Below the pieces are notes generated by a model. The model was not told where the DNA came from. It was given only the letters and a program-made list of their open reading frames with translations, and made no database searches. 62,000 nucleotides of DNA from Cristatella mucedo (lineage: Eukaryota > Bryozoa > Phylactolaemata > Cristatellidae), in NCBI GenBank assembly GCA_009760855.2, contig WPIO01000025.1, positions 2,837,501 to 2,899,500 on the forward strand, in the 5' to 3' direction. The first letter of the stretch is position 1, and each line of letters begins with the position of its first letter. Position numbers and translations under genes: made by a program. Shown here one piece after another: positions 11,576 to 21,727 of the stretch.

Positions 11576-12429
11576 ACTTGTACATTACATCCTACACAGA
11601 TGCGGTATATCCAAACATGGACAGCACTCAATTATAACTAATTGAGCCTCCATTTAGCCCTAATTATTTGTATTACCATAGAGCTTTTACATGACATGAA
11701 AAGTTCTATCCAAAAGAGCAAAAACCGGCTGGTTTACCAGCCTTGTTGCAATTCCAGCAGAAGGTGTGCCATGCCCCTACCCATGACCTAGGTCATGAAA
11801 GGTACGAACCTTAACGCTGGACTGAGCTGGCACCCAACAACGTTTGACATTAAAAATACTAACAGAAACAGCGTACTCTACCAGAGCCGAAATTCTATGG
11901 GGGGACAAGTCTAGAATCCTTATCAACAAAGGGGCTTATACAATAAAGCCTGAATAAAGAACTCTTTCCTTATGAATGCACGCAATGTACAATCGTGTAC
12001 ATCCTAAAGTTGGCTGTTCAGCAGTTTCAAAATTTGGAACGATCAGAGGCCGGCTGCCGTGAACCTGAGAACCGAAAAAGAATTTTGCCTCGAGCATGGC
12101 CGATCCGACAATCTTTGAGTTGCCTGAGCCATCGAGAATCACAGCTAGTTTGTCACCCAACACAGGGCTCGAAAGTCTCGGCTTTTTAATTTCTGTTTAA
12201 TTTCTAGAACGGAATCCCAAATCAGTACCAAGTGCTTGATGTGACTCTGGAATCCTAGAATGCTTGAGTGGTAGCTAGCCCTTCTTTTTCTGATAGCAGT
12301 TTAATATTCACGTACAACACCAATCAAGAAAAAGGAAAACATGTTGGTGCATTTATCTCACCAAAAACGTTTTCACCATGACAGCTGGTTGAAGTACTGT
12401 AGATATACAAAGAGGCTAATGTAAGAGAT
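11576..12429. other. unassigned; possible short minus-strand coding segment
   Basis: A minus-strand open frame at 11936-12163 reads G-D-K-L-A-V-I-L-D-G-S-G-N-S-K-I-V-G-S-A-M-L in its first part. It looks mildly coding-like but has no clear splice signals or family match. A degenerate tRNA-like head may lie on the minus strand near 11785-11835 ('cagtccagcgttaagg'). Neither is firm. Confidence 0.25.
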
Positions 12430-12590
12430 TTTTCAATTTATTTAGCACGAGCTCGGTTGCTGCAATGCTACTTCTATTGCAAGCTTATAATAATAATAAT
12501 AATATTATTATTATTACATTTGTTATAGCACCCTCAGAGAACTCAATATTTTTTCTAGGCACTTAACATTTGCTGTAAAAGAGACCATTT
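12430..12590 (-). mobile_element. dispersed copy of the 217-bp unit with L2-like 3' end
   Basis: The segment 'gctcggttgctgcaatgctacttctattgcaagct' recurs here from the tandem repeat 1 kb upstream. It is followed by the AAT/ATT tract and a better L2-like terminal box ('agcaccctcagagaactcaat...aggcacttaacatttgctg'). This shows that the repeated sequence is a dispersed element with an L2-type 3' end read on the minus strand. Confidence 0.75.
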
Positions 12591-13254
12591 TGAGGTTTGC
12601 AAAAGGCCGGAAATTGAAATGATGCTCCATTTTGCACTGCTTAAAGGTTAACCAACTTATCAAACCACATGGAAACAGGAAACAGCCGTGTTCAATGCCT
12701 TTGACTGGCAGCCCTTCGTGTGGCTTTCCAATTCATGTCTAATCACCAGAGAAGGATGCACAACATTTCCTCACACAGCACCAAGACATATAACCATCGA
12801 CCTCCAACGAAATGCCTGCAAGGTCTGGTGCCGGCTACTATTGACCATGCCCATCCTGCTACATATACACACTGTATATATAGCTATATAGCATACATAC
12901 AGCTATATACAGCATTTAAACAGTGCATGTGCTCCATGAGCTCACACAATGATGAATCTCAGCTGCCAAAGCTAAACTACATCTAGCATTGCCTGCTATC
13001 TGTCACTTTACTTGTTAAGCAGCCGCTTTAAGTAGCTAGTTGGTGGGCAGTATATGGTGATTGTGCACCCTGGTGCAGACATATGCTCATTCAAATAAGC
13101 ATAAATATAATATGCCAGCAGTACATGTACATGTATGCACATACATAGTTATGTATGAGTATGAAAGTATAGATACATATGAGCCCGATGGTGGTAATCC
13201 GGGTTACCAAATTCCTGCAAGTAGAATCACAATTGATTATTTATTTTGCAGATA
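12591..13254. other. unassigned sequence
   Basis: Short alternating purine-pyrimidine runs ('tatatagctatatagc', 'acatgtacatgtatgcacatacat') occur at about 12870-12915 and 13120-13170. No supported gene. Confidence 0.4.
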
Positions 13255-13883
13255 GCTGCTCTAATAAATATAGCGTTTCGAAGTCGAAAACGCCATTGAC
13301 CTGATTCAGGAGCAGCACCGTAAGAATCATGTCGAAGCAATCTGAAGAGCTACGTGTGCAAGAGCTCAATGAAAGGATGCACGCTATGGTTGGCTATAAT
13401 GACGATATAAAAGTTGTTAGGAATGATGTTCTTAACAATGCAATGGAACTGGTGTGCAAGTTCTTGGAAACATTTCTAGGGAGCTTCATTGCCACCCGCT
13501 GTTCTGAAAAGATTATGCAGGAGGTCCGGAATCGTGGCGTCAGCGCTCGCCTGGGTAGTATTGCTGATAGTGAGGACAAAGATCCTGACAATATTGACAC
13601 GCCGTTGGCGGCAGCATTCGATATGGCGCAGACTCGTGGCAGAAAAAAGAGCATCAGCGCAGAAGGCTACTCTGGGCGTGCAGATATGCTCTGTGGGGCG
13701 CCCGAAGAAGGCACCGGCGGTTGTCCCAAATCAGCCATCAATCTTGAGTTATTTCTCGAAGAAATAGGCTCATTTTTCGTGATTAGCCCTGGATCCTTGC
13801 CCTGGATCTGGTCAGCTGCTGCTGCGCACTCGAGCAATAAAAATCGTCGTTTTCGAAATCGCTTTCTTTCTGCTGACGAATAG
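13255..13883 (+). pseudogene. coding-like segment broken over three frames
   Basis: A strong 3' splice-like signal ('tttattttgcag') ends near 13251. One frame is open at 13277-13342 and reads FEVENAIDLIQEQ and on. A second frame continues from about 13341 to 13655, with an acidic and helical part (V-L-N-N-A-M-E-L-V-C-K-F-L) and then R-G-R-K-K-S-I-S-A-E. The third frame, to the stop at 13765-13767, ends in VGRPKKAP and then QPSILSYFSKK, which fits the PCNA-binding PIP-box pattern Q-x-x-h-x-x-a-a exactly. Each frame looks coding where the previous one fails, suggesting a decayed gene or exon of a nuclear protein. Alternatively the middle frame is one 184-codon gene starting at the ATG at 13329 and the PIP box is chance. 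R-K-K-S-I-S-A-E also recalls PKA regulatory-subunit pseudosubstrates, but no dimerization domain is seen. Confidence 0.4.
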
Positions 13884-14037
13884 CACTCAACGAGCCCGGC
13901 ATTTTAGCCTATTTGCACATAATTTGGACCAATATTCAGGTAGTTATTGCAGTCCATTCGCACCCGGGTTACATGGCAACCCGGGTTCCGCCATCGGGCT
14001 CATATGTGCTTGAGTGTATATTTGTGCGTACACGAGT

Positions 14038-14039
14038 GA

Positions 14040-14075
<36 letters not shown>

Positions 14076-14099
14076 GTGTGTCGGAGGGTGTGTATGTAA

Positions 14100-14172
<73 letters not shown>
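14038..14172. repeat. (GT)n followed by (CA)n compound microsatellite
   Basis: About 40 bases of GT-rich repeat at 14038-14080, then a short spacer ('tcggagggtgtgtatgtaaa'), then about 34 CA units at 14103-14172. The two halves are complementary, so the array is an imperfect inverted repeat as well as a microsatellite. Confidence 0.97.
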
Positions 14173-14173
<1 letters not shown>

Positions 14174-14185
14174 CACACATATTTA

Positions 14186-14804
14186 CAGTCGTCCCTCATT
14201 TATCGTAGTTAGGTGAATTTCCGTAAAGTACGGTTCTTTATTTAAAAATCAAATATTTTTGTAACTAGAGCATAGAAAACCTGTTTACGACCCTCTAATT
14301 TGGTTTCAACATTATATTAAAACCCCTGGACATGAGATAACACCCTTTTAGTCACCATTACACCCATATTACTCAATATATTAGACAAAGTAAGGGATAC
14401 AATGGCGTATTAGATGTTACAAATATCATATTATTATTAACGTACATTTAATTACACACATGCAGTTTTTACACGAAACCACAAACTTATGAAAATAGTA
14501 CAATTTGTGTTCGATGATGATGAAGAGGTATACTGCATGGCAAAGAAGAGCAAGGTTACTGCTCACAATGAGGCTGCACCTGCCGTTGAAGGATTTGGGG
14601 GGTGCTCGAATAAATAGACCAACAGCCCATGCGTACAGTAATTTAAATTTTAACTTTGATGCAGGGGTGTAGAATTGACTCAGACAACCAAGCATGCTCT
14701 GTATCCTTTTCACCATCTTGATCAACTTTTTAATGAAGATATTTGAAAAACCACAATGGAGTGAAGCCTCGAAAGTCGAAGCAAAAAGTGGCTTGAAAAG
14801 ACTG
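14186..14804. mobile_element. pogo/Tigger-like non-autonomous DNA transposon
   Basis: The left end is CAGTCGTCCCTCATTTATCG and the right end, read inward on the minus strand, begins CAGTC. Both are flanked by TA (14184-14185 and 14805-14806), as expected for Tc1/mariner-superfamily insertion. The CAGTCGTCCCTC terminus and the following 'gtgaatttccg' and 'gagcatagaaaacctgtttacgac' segments resemble pogo/Tigger-type elements known from several animals. The right inverted repeat is badly diverged. There is no transposase frame; the 619-bp length fits a deleted passenger copy. Confidence 0.7.
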
Positions 14805-14806
14805 TA

Positions 14807-15289
14807 TATATGTGTGTGCTCGTGTGTGCATGTAAATGAGAGAGTGTGTGCCCATGTGTGTGTACTCGTGTATACTCATGGGCTACGAGTATTCATGAAC
14901 CAATAATAGGGGTATTTCTGGTGCTGCAGCTTGCAATGGCATAGTGAGAGAAATGTTCTCCTCACTCTGGCTAGATTAAGCATGACACTTAAAGCACCAA
15001 GATAGCAGAGGAAGTTCTTCTACGGCACACCGGAAGCATAGCTGACCAGCCCTAGAGGCCAGAGTAAGGCTCCATTGTCCACAACCACAAGCATATATTA
15101 TGTGAAGGGGTATGCCAAAGGCTTAACCCCAGTTTACTCACCCAAGGACACCGTCTCGAATTTCCCTACAAAACATCAGCACAAAAATAGGTATATAGCT
15201 TGAACAGTTAAAGTAAACGTACAGGTTGGCTGATTCAGTAGCCTCATATGCTTGGTAGTAAAACCTGTGTGGCTAGCTAGCAAAACTCA
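14807..15289. other. unassigned sequence
   Basis: Starts with an irregular TG-rich run at about 14805-14875. Nothing else is recognised. Confidence 0.45.
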
Positions 15290-15375
15290 CTTGCGAGGGG
15301 CAATAAAGAATTTCCCCCTGAACAACTCGAACCCTCAGCTTCGGTCCAAAATTGCAAGTACTTTACTCCTGGTCT
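15290..15375 (-). mobile_element. possible tRNA-like SINE head
   Basis: On the minus strand, 'ttagaccaggagtaaag' is box-A-like and 'gagggttcgagttg' is box-B-like at a tRNA-like spacing. No second copy is seen in the window, so the call is tentative. Confidence 0.3.
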
Positions 15376-15832
15376 AAGAACCCTGGGTCAGTACAGTTAA
15401 AAACTGGTGAGCAGGCAGAGGAGGCAGGGATGAAAATGGAATCTGCATCATCAACCGAGGTAAGATAGCTGTGAGGACAACGGAAAGTAAACTGAGGGAC
15501 TAGAACAAAAATATTAACACAAAAAGTAATGGGGTCATTTGCCAAACAGGTCCACACTGCAGCTATTACATCGCACGAAAAAAGTATCAGTTAAAAGAAG
15601 AACAGAACTTCGACAGCCTTTTAAATTCAGGCTACTCTTGAAAGCTCAAAACGGCATCAGTACTTACTAATCTTATTTCAGATTTTCAATTAATGCTTAC
15701 GACATGTACCTACATTTGTCTTGTAATAGGATGCAATGCCACAAAGGATGCGATGCTACCAAGATAGTAACACAAAAAACTTGAAATGACACCGAAAAAT
15801 AGGAAGGCATTGTAGTGCCTTGCTACTGTTGA

Positions 15833-16025
15833 CCTGGAGAACAGAGCAGCAAATGGTTGAGAACAAAACCTGTTTCTATCCATGGAAGCTGAACCGAACG
15901 CCAGCGTCGGAATTGTGTAGTCCTATTTATGTGTAGACAAGTGTCACCTCCGTCAGCAAGTGAACCCACACCATTCACCTTTCCAGACCAGTGCTCTAAC
16001 CATTGAGCTACTGCTGCTGGTCTAC
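15833..16025 (-). mobile_element. tRNA-derived SINE, family B
   Basis: The minus strand starts with a very good tRNA head, 'gtagctcaatggttagagc' (box A), and has a weaker box B, 'gggttcacttgc', about 30 bases on. It is followed by an unrelated body ending near 'ccaggtcaacagtagc'. The sequence does not fold as an intact tRNA past box B. It belongs to a different family from the 8.2-kb SINE. Confidence 0.6.
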
Positions 16026-16389
16026 CTGTCTTAGCAGTGCATTTTAAAGAGCTTTCCGGCTTCAACGGCCAATCCTGTAGCCTATTCAGATTCTTAAGAG
16101 GCACACGTGTGACTGCCATGAAGAGATGCGACAACATACATGTTTGCATTGTTAGGGGACAATAGAACCATCGACAGCCGAACAGGCATCAAAACTGTTG
16201 CTGCTGCTCATCTCACCAAAAAACAGCAGCTTCTGAAGATTACGAAACTCGAGCAAGACTTTCCATAAACTAAATTTCGACAAACTGTTGGCGCCAGTGT
16301 TCAGGAGAGAAATTCGGGCACGTGCGACGACCGAGAGCATTGCTGAAAAGCGGAGAATGCCGTGCACATGCAAACTGCAGCTGACTAAC

Positions 16390-16678
16390 CTGAGACCTGA
16401 GCCGACGTCGCGAAGCAAGCCCTTTGGGCCACCGTGGCCATGGCTCGCTGCCGGAAGCTGTGCAGCTGCTGCAGAGGCGCAGCTTCCGGTCACAGGTGCA
16501 GCTGCTCCGGCCACAGACAGCCGCTTCTCCGCTTCGCGCAGCCTGTGACGGTAGGACTCCAGTTTTTTCTTCAGATGCGAGATTGTGCTTGCGGCCTTCT
16601 GGTTGTGCTTTTCAAAAGCAGCCTTGGCGCGGTTGGACGGCGCCACTTCCGACTGATTCAAGTACCACGTCACTTTCT
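16390..16678 (-). CDS. TMCC-family (transmembrane and coiled-coil domain) internal exon
   Basis: Minus-strand translation contains AKAAFEKHNQKAASTISHLK, followed by K-K-L-E-S-Y-R-H-R-L-R-E-A-E. This matches the central coiled-coil of TMCC1/2/3 and Drosophila Dementin (family form F-E-K-K-N-Q-K-S-A-Q-T-I...K-K-L-E-H-Y-x-R-x-L). After an alanine-rich insert it resumes with PKGLLRDVGSGLR, matching the family's P-K-D-V-L-R-D-M-x-x-G-L-K. The exon ends in CAG followed by GTTAGT, a good donor at 16389, where the next family exon would continue. The 3' splice site is probably 'cattcgcag' at 16680-16679, or two bases further in. TMCC proteins sit in the ER membrane through two C-terminal helices. Those exons and the N-terminal exons are not seen here and may lie outside the window. 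The Ala/Gly-rich insert is longer than in vertebrate members. A dead or duplicated exon is the main alternative. Confidence 0.72.
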
Positions 16679-16699
16679 CTGCGAATGGCAACCGGTCGC

Positions 16700-18065
16700 A
16701 GGCTCTCAAGCGATAAAAGGAGCACGCTAAGAGCGGCACGGCGAGGAGGCAGGCAGGCAGGGCGTCAGGACCGAGCGAGTGCAAGGCAGGCACGGTCACT
16801 TGCTCGGCAGCCCGCAGCCCTCAACTTTGTCAAGGCCCAGAGCTGGTCTTCAAGAGTGAGCGGTTTTCCTAACACTGCCACCGCCGCACAACCCAGCTAA
16901 GCGTGCATTGTGGCATACCAGGCAAAAGGGGCCTTGCACGTCGGTATTCAACCAAATCACACAAGGCATGTCTGGCAGCAAGCAGCAAAAGTATGCTGAG
17001 CGACTTGGGGGGGGGTGCTGGCGGCCTCCGCTACCACCAAAGAAGCTGTAAGTCGAAAAACTGGAAGTCGGCAACAATTGAAATTTCAAACGAGCCGATT
17101 ACAAACAAATACAAGCCGCAAAAGGGTGTGATGTTTGTGAATAATTCAATTCAATCGCTTGGAACAACGGCTGCCCAATAGGTCAGTATATGGCGGAACC
17201 GCGCAAAAGGGCTGCTTTCACTTGGCGCTGAAAGCATTTCTTCGGTGGCTTAGGACTGACGAGCCGAAAATTGCCAGGTGCGAAATGCAAGCAGAAAAGA
17301 TTCGAATAACTTACGGCCACCGGCACTACAACTGGTGGCAGCCGCTTGTGTGCACACCGGCTGCACGGTATGCTGGGAACGGCCACTCTCTGTCGTGCAT
17401 TACCAGAGGGCGACCACGACAGGCATGCTTGCTCGAGTGGCAACGACTCTGCTCTTCGCAGACATTGGGACAAAAACGGCAGCGCACTGTTTATAGTGCG
17501 AGTGGCAAGTGGGCGTCCGAGGCTACAGAGCATTTGAACTCAAGCGTCCGGGTGCTCAGGGTGGCCAGCGTCTGCCATAGCAAGGCAACAGGAGTAGTCA
17601 GAAGCCTGGGCCCACGCAAGGCCCCTTCCCGAAGGGCTAGGGTCCTGCAGGCAGGCAGGGAGTGGCATTCTTCTCTTTCGCCAGCCAGCGGCGAAGGTTG
17701 CTTTCAAGATGCCCCACAGCAGCAGCCTCCTCTGCTGCTGCTGTGGGGCCGTCGATCCTTGCACACCTCAACCTGGCTGCTGCCAGAGGGCCAAACGATA
17801 GGGGGCACGCCCACCCACCACTGTCTCATGCCTCCACTGACTTGGCTCGAAGCTGGCTTGACGTAGCGGGAGGCCAGCCACGGCCAGCCATGCATGCTGC
17901 TCAGCCTGCTAGGGCTAGCAAACTGGCACTGACAGCTTCGGGGGTGGGGGAGGGGTCACCAAGCATGGCAGGCAGAAAAAGCTGCGACATGGCAGTCCCC
18001 CGAGTTTGCAGTACGGTGCAGACTCCAGCCAAATGATCTGAACTATCGGGTTTGTTGCCGATGCA
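16700..18065. other. GC-rich, CAG/CTG-rich unassigned block
   Basis: Frames stay open on both strands for up to 235 codons, which follows from high GC and few stop triplets; none shows a family motif. Short CAG/CTG clusters occur at about 17710-17745. It could be intron of the TMCC gene on the minus strand. Confidence 0.4.
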
Positions 18066-18140
18066 ACTTAATAATAATAACAAAAAGGATAATAATAATA
18101 ATAATAAACTTGCATAGCACCTTCGGAGAGCAAAGCCTCA
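18066..18140 (-). mobile_element. L2 3' terminal remnant
   Basis: An (AAT)n tract (18070-18107) followed by 'gcatagcaccttcggagagcaaagcctc', a degraded L2 terminal box read on the minus strand. Confidence 0.6.
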
Positions 18141-19875
18141 CAAGCAGTATGCTCTTTGCTGCTTTTCAGACCCGTATCTCCAATGGCAAACGTATTAAAA
18201 TAACAGCCTCGCTCCTGGAATACATTCGTGTTAGCAGCCTCGGATAAAGTAAGACAGACAGTTCGATGGCACATTCAGTACTCGTGGTGGTCTACTTGGT
18301 TTCATCCACCCACGACCTGCATGCTTTGCTTGCAATTATTTTCATTTGCTAACTTGCCAAGCACACGTTCCTGGGCAGCTGCACAGACTGCTGCTGCACG
18401 AATGCTATAAAGCTCATCACATCTTGTGCTCCACTGGGTGCTTGCTGATAACGCTGTGCTCCCATACTTCTATGCAATAGCTGATTTTTTTGTTCCAGTC
18501 CCTTTGGGTTCACAACCATATGCCCACAGGCTGTATGGGAGTGTTTAACCAATCACGTTGATGTACACTTTCTCGTTCACTCATTCCCTCTCATTAATTC
18601 GCAAGTAGCTATATACTTCATGTCATCAAAATAAAATTAACTTCGGACTGCTACTGTTTTGAGCATTCTTTGTTAGATTGATTAGGAGTCATCTATTCTC
18701 ACGAAGAGAAGCCCATACGTCTGCAGAACAGATGTTTTTTCGATTGTACAGTGCACATTGAATGACAGCTGGACCATGACCTTGCCCTTACACACCTGAC
18801 TAGTGTCCAAAAGTCACGTACACGAGATGCTCGGTCCTCATCATTCGATGAACTCTATACTTGCCAATAACAGATGCCTTTTGTCATGCGAATGCCTGCT
18901 AGCGCACCTATGAGCTAGCCAACGTACTAGCGCTTTATAGAACACTCTCCTCGTAGCACAGGCTTAGTGTTCGTAGCTTTGCAAGGCTGCAGACAAAGGT
19001 GCGTGGCCAGTGGAAGGTGAGGTTCAAGATGAATGACCCGACGATCGAAAACAGCGAAGGAACAAAGGAATGCAGTCATCGCTGTGTGCCAAGACAAGAA
19101 CTCGGCAGCGGCAGGCTACTCGGCAGCGGCAGGCTACACGCCAGCCAGGATGAGCAACAGTCGGCCCGCAACAGCAGCCGATGGCGAGAGCTCCAGCTAT
19201 GTAAGGACTGAGAGCTCAGACAAACGCCAAGCAGCGGTCACATTTACAGTTCGCACATGAAATTTGCACAAGCCTCTTTGGTCCTTCCCCTGTAAGTCGA
19301 GTCGGGGACCTTTCTTTCATAGCACAACAGCTGCTCCGTGACAAACCAAGTAGGCAAGGAGAGGACTGAGCAGACACGATGGAAGATGGCGTGGCTGGCG
19401 AACTCGACTACTGGACTACTAAGCAACGTCCAATGTAGCAGAGCCAATCACGTGCTTGCTATACATCTAACACACCTTCGTTGGCTGTCTGCTCCTGTTG
19501 AATGCGATGCACCGTACTTAGCACTTTATTTTTCAGTAGATCGACGTCTGCCTTCAAGCGAGACGGGTCAGCAGAGAAGTTTCGCCCGTCCACAACGTCG
19601 TCTGCCGCATGAGACCCTCCAGTGCATAGCGGATCAATCTACAAGTCGGACGAGCTGTTTTTGTAAGTCGAACGAAGCCCGTCAAATCTCAACCTCGGCT
19701 AGGCTATGCGTGCAGCTACCACAAGAAATGTGCAATGAGAATAGCACAGGGCTTGTTCCCTTCGAATGAGATCGCCAGTTTAAATAACTGACTCGGAGAA
19801 AAACTAGTAATAATACGATGCTTGCACCGCATCATCATTGAACTACCGTAAATGTCTTTTAGGCACTTTACATAT
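18141..19875. other. unassigned sequence
   Basis: An 18-bp direct duplication ('actcggcagcggcaggct' type) lies at about 19099-19136. Open frames near 18999-19260 and 19338-19769 show no motif I can assign. Confidence 0.35.
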
Positions 19876-20335
19876 GCTACGTAGTGTAGTGTATCTTCGT
19901 CTGTAACTCCACAAAGCCATAAAGACTATGTGGGTGTTCCACAGGAGAGTTTTGCATAGCGCACTAACAGCCTAAGCGGCTTTCGGTATGCATTTGGTAG
20001 CCAACAAACTTCGTGTCACACAGCAAAGAGAAAGTGGAAAGCATAGCAGAGTCAGGAGAGCAGCTGAGGTAATGAGCAGCATAGAAGTAAAAAAAATCCC
20101 CCTAGCTGATTAAACAGCCTCTTTTGTATAGCGACAGAAGAGCCTTTACGGCTATAACCACCACTTGTAGAAGTGCTAAAAGATCGACCACTGCAGGAAT
20201 CGAACCCACGACCTCGGGATTGATGTCGTGAAAGCAACCGTCTTACCTAGTGTGCCATCACGGCTCAACAAAGTAGCAGCTCAGGACCGCCAAAAAGGAT
20301 GAGCCATAGTCGGCAGCAGGAGAGTGTTTGCTATA
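19876..20335 (-). mobile_element. LINE-B 3' fragment, split by a SINE
   Basis: The plus strand starts with 'gtagtgtatct...cgtctgtaactccacaaag', the reverse of the LINE-B 3' end. It continues to 'gcatagaagta', where a SINE interrupts, and resumes at 'gtagcagctcaggaccgc' to about 20335. The uninterrupted form is seen at 23.81-24.24 and 34.2-34.55 kb. LINE-B is an L2/CR1-like non-LTR element with an ATTAC-type 3' tail. Confidence 0.82.
20082..20271 (-). mobile_element. tRNA-derived SINE, family A, nested in LINE-B
   Basis: Best copy of the family. On the minus strand, box A is 'tggcacactagg' (20257-20246) and box B is 'ggttcgattcc' (20206-20196), a perfect match to the consensus. The body ends in 'aatcagctagggggattttttt'. 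Both flanks read 'aagta', consistent with a short target-site duplication made when it entered the LINE-B copy. Confidence 0.88.
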
Positions 20336-20368
20336 AAGGTGTGCTATAAAGTGATATGCTATAAAGGA
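20328..20368. repeat. short tandem 'gctataaagg' repeat
   Basis: Three imperfect units built on 'gctataaaggtgt'. Confidence 0.7.
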
Positions 20369-20489
20369 GGTATGTAAATATGGTTTAGTAATATTATGCA
20401 CAGCAACAAAATGCAAATGCACAGAAATAACAATTCACTCGAAAACAGGATGAGGAAAGGGTGATTTGTTAACATTAGCTAAACATCAT

Positions 20490-20830
20490 CATTGAGTCAG
20501 GGGATGTCGTGACGTCAGAGTGAGTTCCAAGTTTTCAGAGCACATTAACTTAAGGCTAGATTTCCATAGGATTTAAGGTTGTTCCGAGGCACAGCTCAAC
20601 AACTTAAGTCAGAAGATCCGGTGGTTCGATGTCTAGCCTGATTGTAAAGTAGAGTAGAATAGGTAGGCTGGAGCGAGACCATGAACGGACCTAAAAGAGA
20701 GTGACAACACCTTGAGTCGGTAACGCCGAAAACTCATATGCCCCTTGATGGAGAGCAACTGCAGGTCGGTAACAAGACTTAGCCGACATGACAGCAGCAC
20801 AGTATACATTTTTCATCGACGAATAGTTTT
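20490..20830 (-). mobile_element. L2-clade LINE, heavily decayed fragment
   Basis: The plus strand shows, in L2 minus order, 'gtcaggggatgtcgtgac', 'agtgagttccaa', 'ataggtaggctggagc', 'aacggacctaaaagagagtgacaa' and 'gtcggtaacaag', all diverged from the better copies. No frame survives. Confidence 0.65.
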
Positions 20831-20929
20831 ACGAGATTGCAGCTATCACAAAAGAGCGATGATCAAGGCAATTGATTGCAAGATCGCCTTCCATCACATT
20901 AATGAGCACTGGAGCACTTAAAAATGGGT

Positions 20930-21389
20930 GACTTTTTAAAGTTCTTACGCTGACCCACAAGGCCAGCCACGGTTTGGTTCCTCCATACCTAGCTGAACTG
21001 TTGCACCAGCCTCAGCCTCCTCGTGCCTTCAGTTCCTGTATGGACAATAAAACAGCTGTTCTGTTCCTCTGCTGAAAAACCGTTGGCAACAGAAGCTTTA
21101 GCTCTGCAGATCCTAGACTGTGGAACTTGCTTCCACAATTCCTATGCAACGACAACTACTCTCCTGCTGCCGACTATGGCTCATACTTTCCAGTGGTCCC
21201 GAGCTGTTACTTCCATGCTACTCACTACCTCAACCGCTCTCCTGACTCTGCAATGCTTCCCACTTTCTCTTTGTTGCATAAGATGAAGACTGTTGGCTAC
21301 CGAATGAGTACCGAAAGCTGCTTAAACACCTACATAGTATTTGTGGATTTGCGGAGTTACAGACGGAGATACATTACATTACATTAGTA
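20930..21389 (+). mobile_element. LINE-B 3' fragment
   Basis: Translated pieces give the typical C-terminus of an L2/CR1-like ORF2: H-G-L-V-P-P-Y-L-A-E-L-L near 20967, then a G-N-R-S-F-S-S-A-D-P-R-L-W-N-L-L-P block near 21085-21135 in a shifted frame. The 3' UTR 'ttgcggagttacagacggag' is followed by an 'atacattacattacatta' tail. The frame is broken more than once, so it is a dead, 5'-truncated copy. Confidence 0.82.
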
Positions 21390-21727
21390 AAGTAAGAAAA
21401 GTGGCTATAAATATTCCTTATTCTTTAGCTTGACAGCAACGAGGATTTGTGGGCACACGGAAATGCTTCGGTCTTGTAAGTTCGATGCTGTGGAAGAAAA
21501 ATAGACCACTTTCTCTGTAGCACCTACTTATGGCCAGGACAGGGTCACTGCAGGCTTAGCCTACTTCTCATACTGCTTCCGTCTCAGAAAGCAGCTGACC
21601 GTGTGCAGGTCGCTGCAGAAGCCTCGAGTTGAAGCAGTGTGCACACTCGATTTAGGCAAAGCGGTCCAGAAGGCTGTCCACAAGACGGTCCAGCGATGCT
21701 GGAAAGGCCACACATGGGAAAGCTCAC
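21390..21727. other. unassigned sequence
   Basis: No feature seen. It lies directly downstream, on the minus strand, of the donor of the candidate exon at 21728-22194. Confidence 0.4.

Noticed and set aside
13913-14212. Cys-Val and Thr-His repeat frames
   Set aside because: Translations of the GT/CA microsatellite.
16424-16900. 158-codon plus-strand frame
   Set aside because: Antisense to the TMCC exon, whose minus-strand residues match a known family; the plus frame is a shadow.
17159-17866. 235-codon open frame on the plus strand
   Set aside because: No motif, unusual composition, and overlapping open frames on both strands; best explained by high GC content.
20196-20257. tRNA gene on the minus strand
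   Set aside because: Box A and box B are good, but there is no acceptor-stem pairing and the SINE body continues beyond the tRNA length; five related copies exist.
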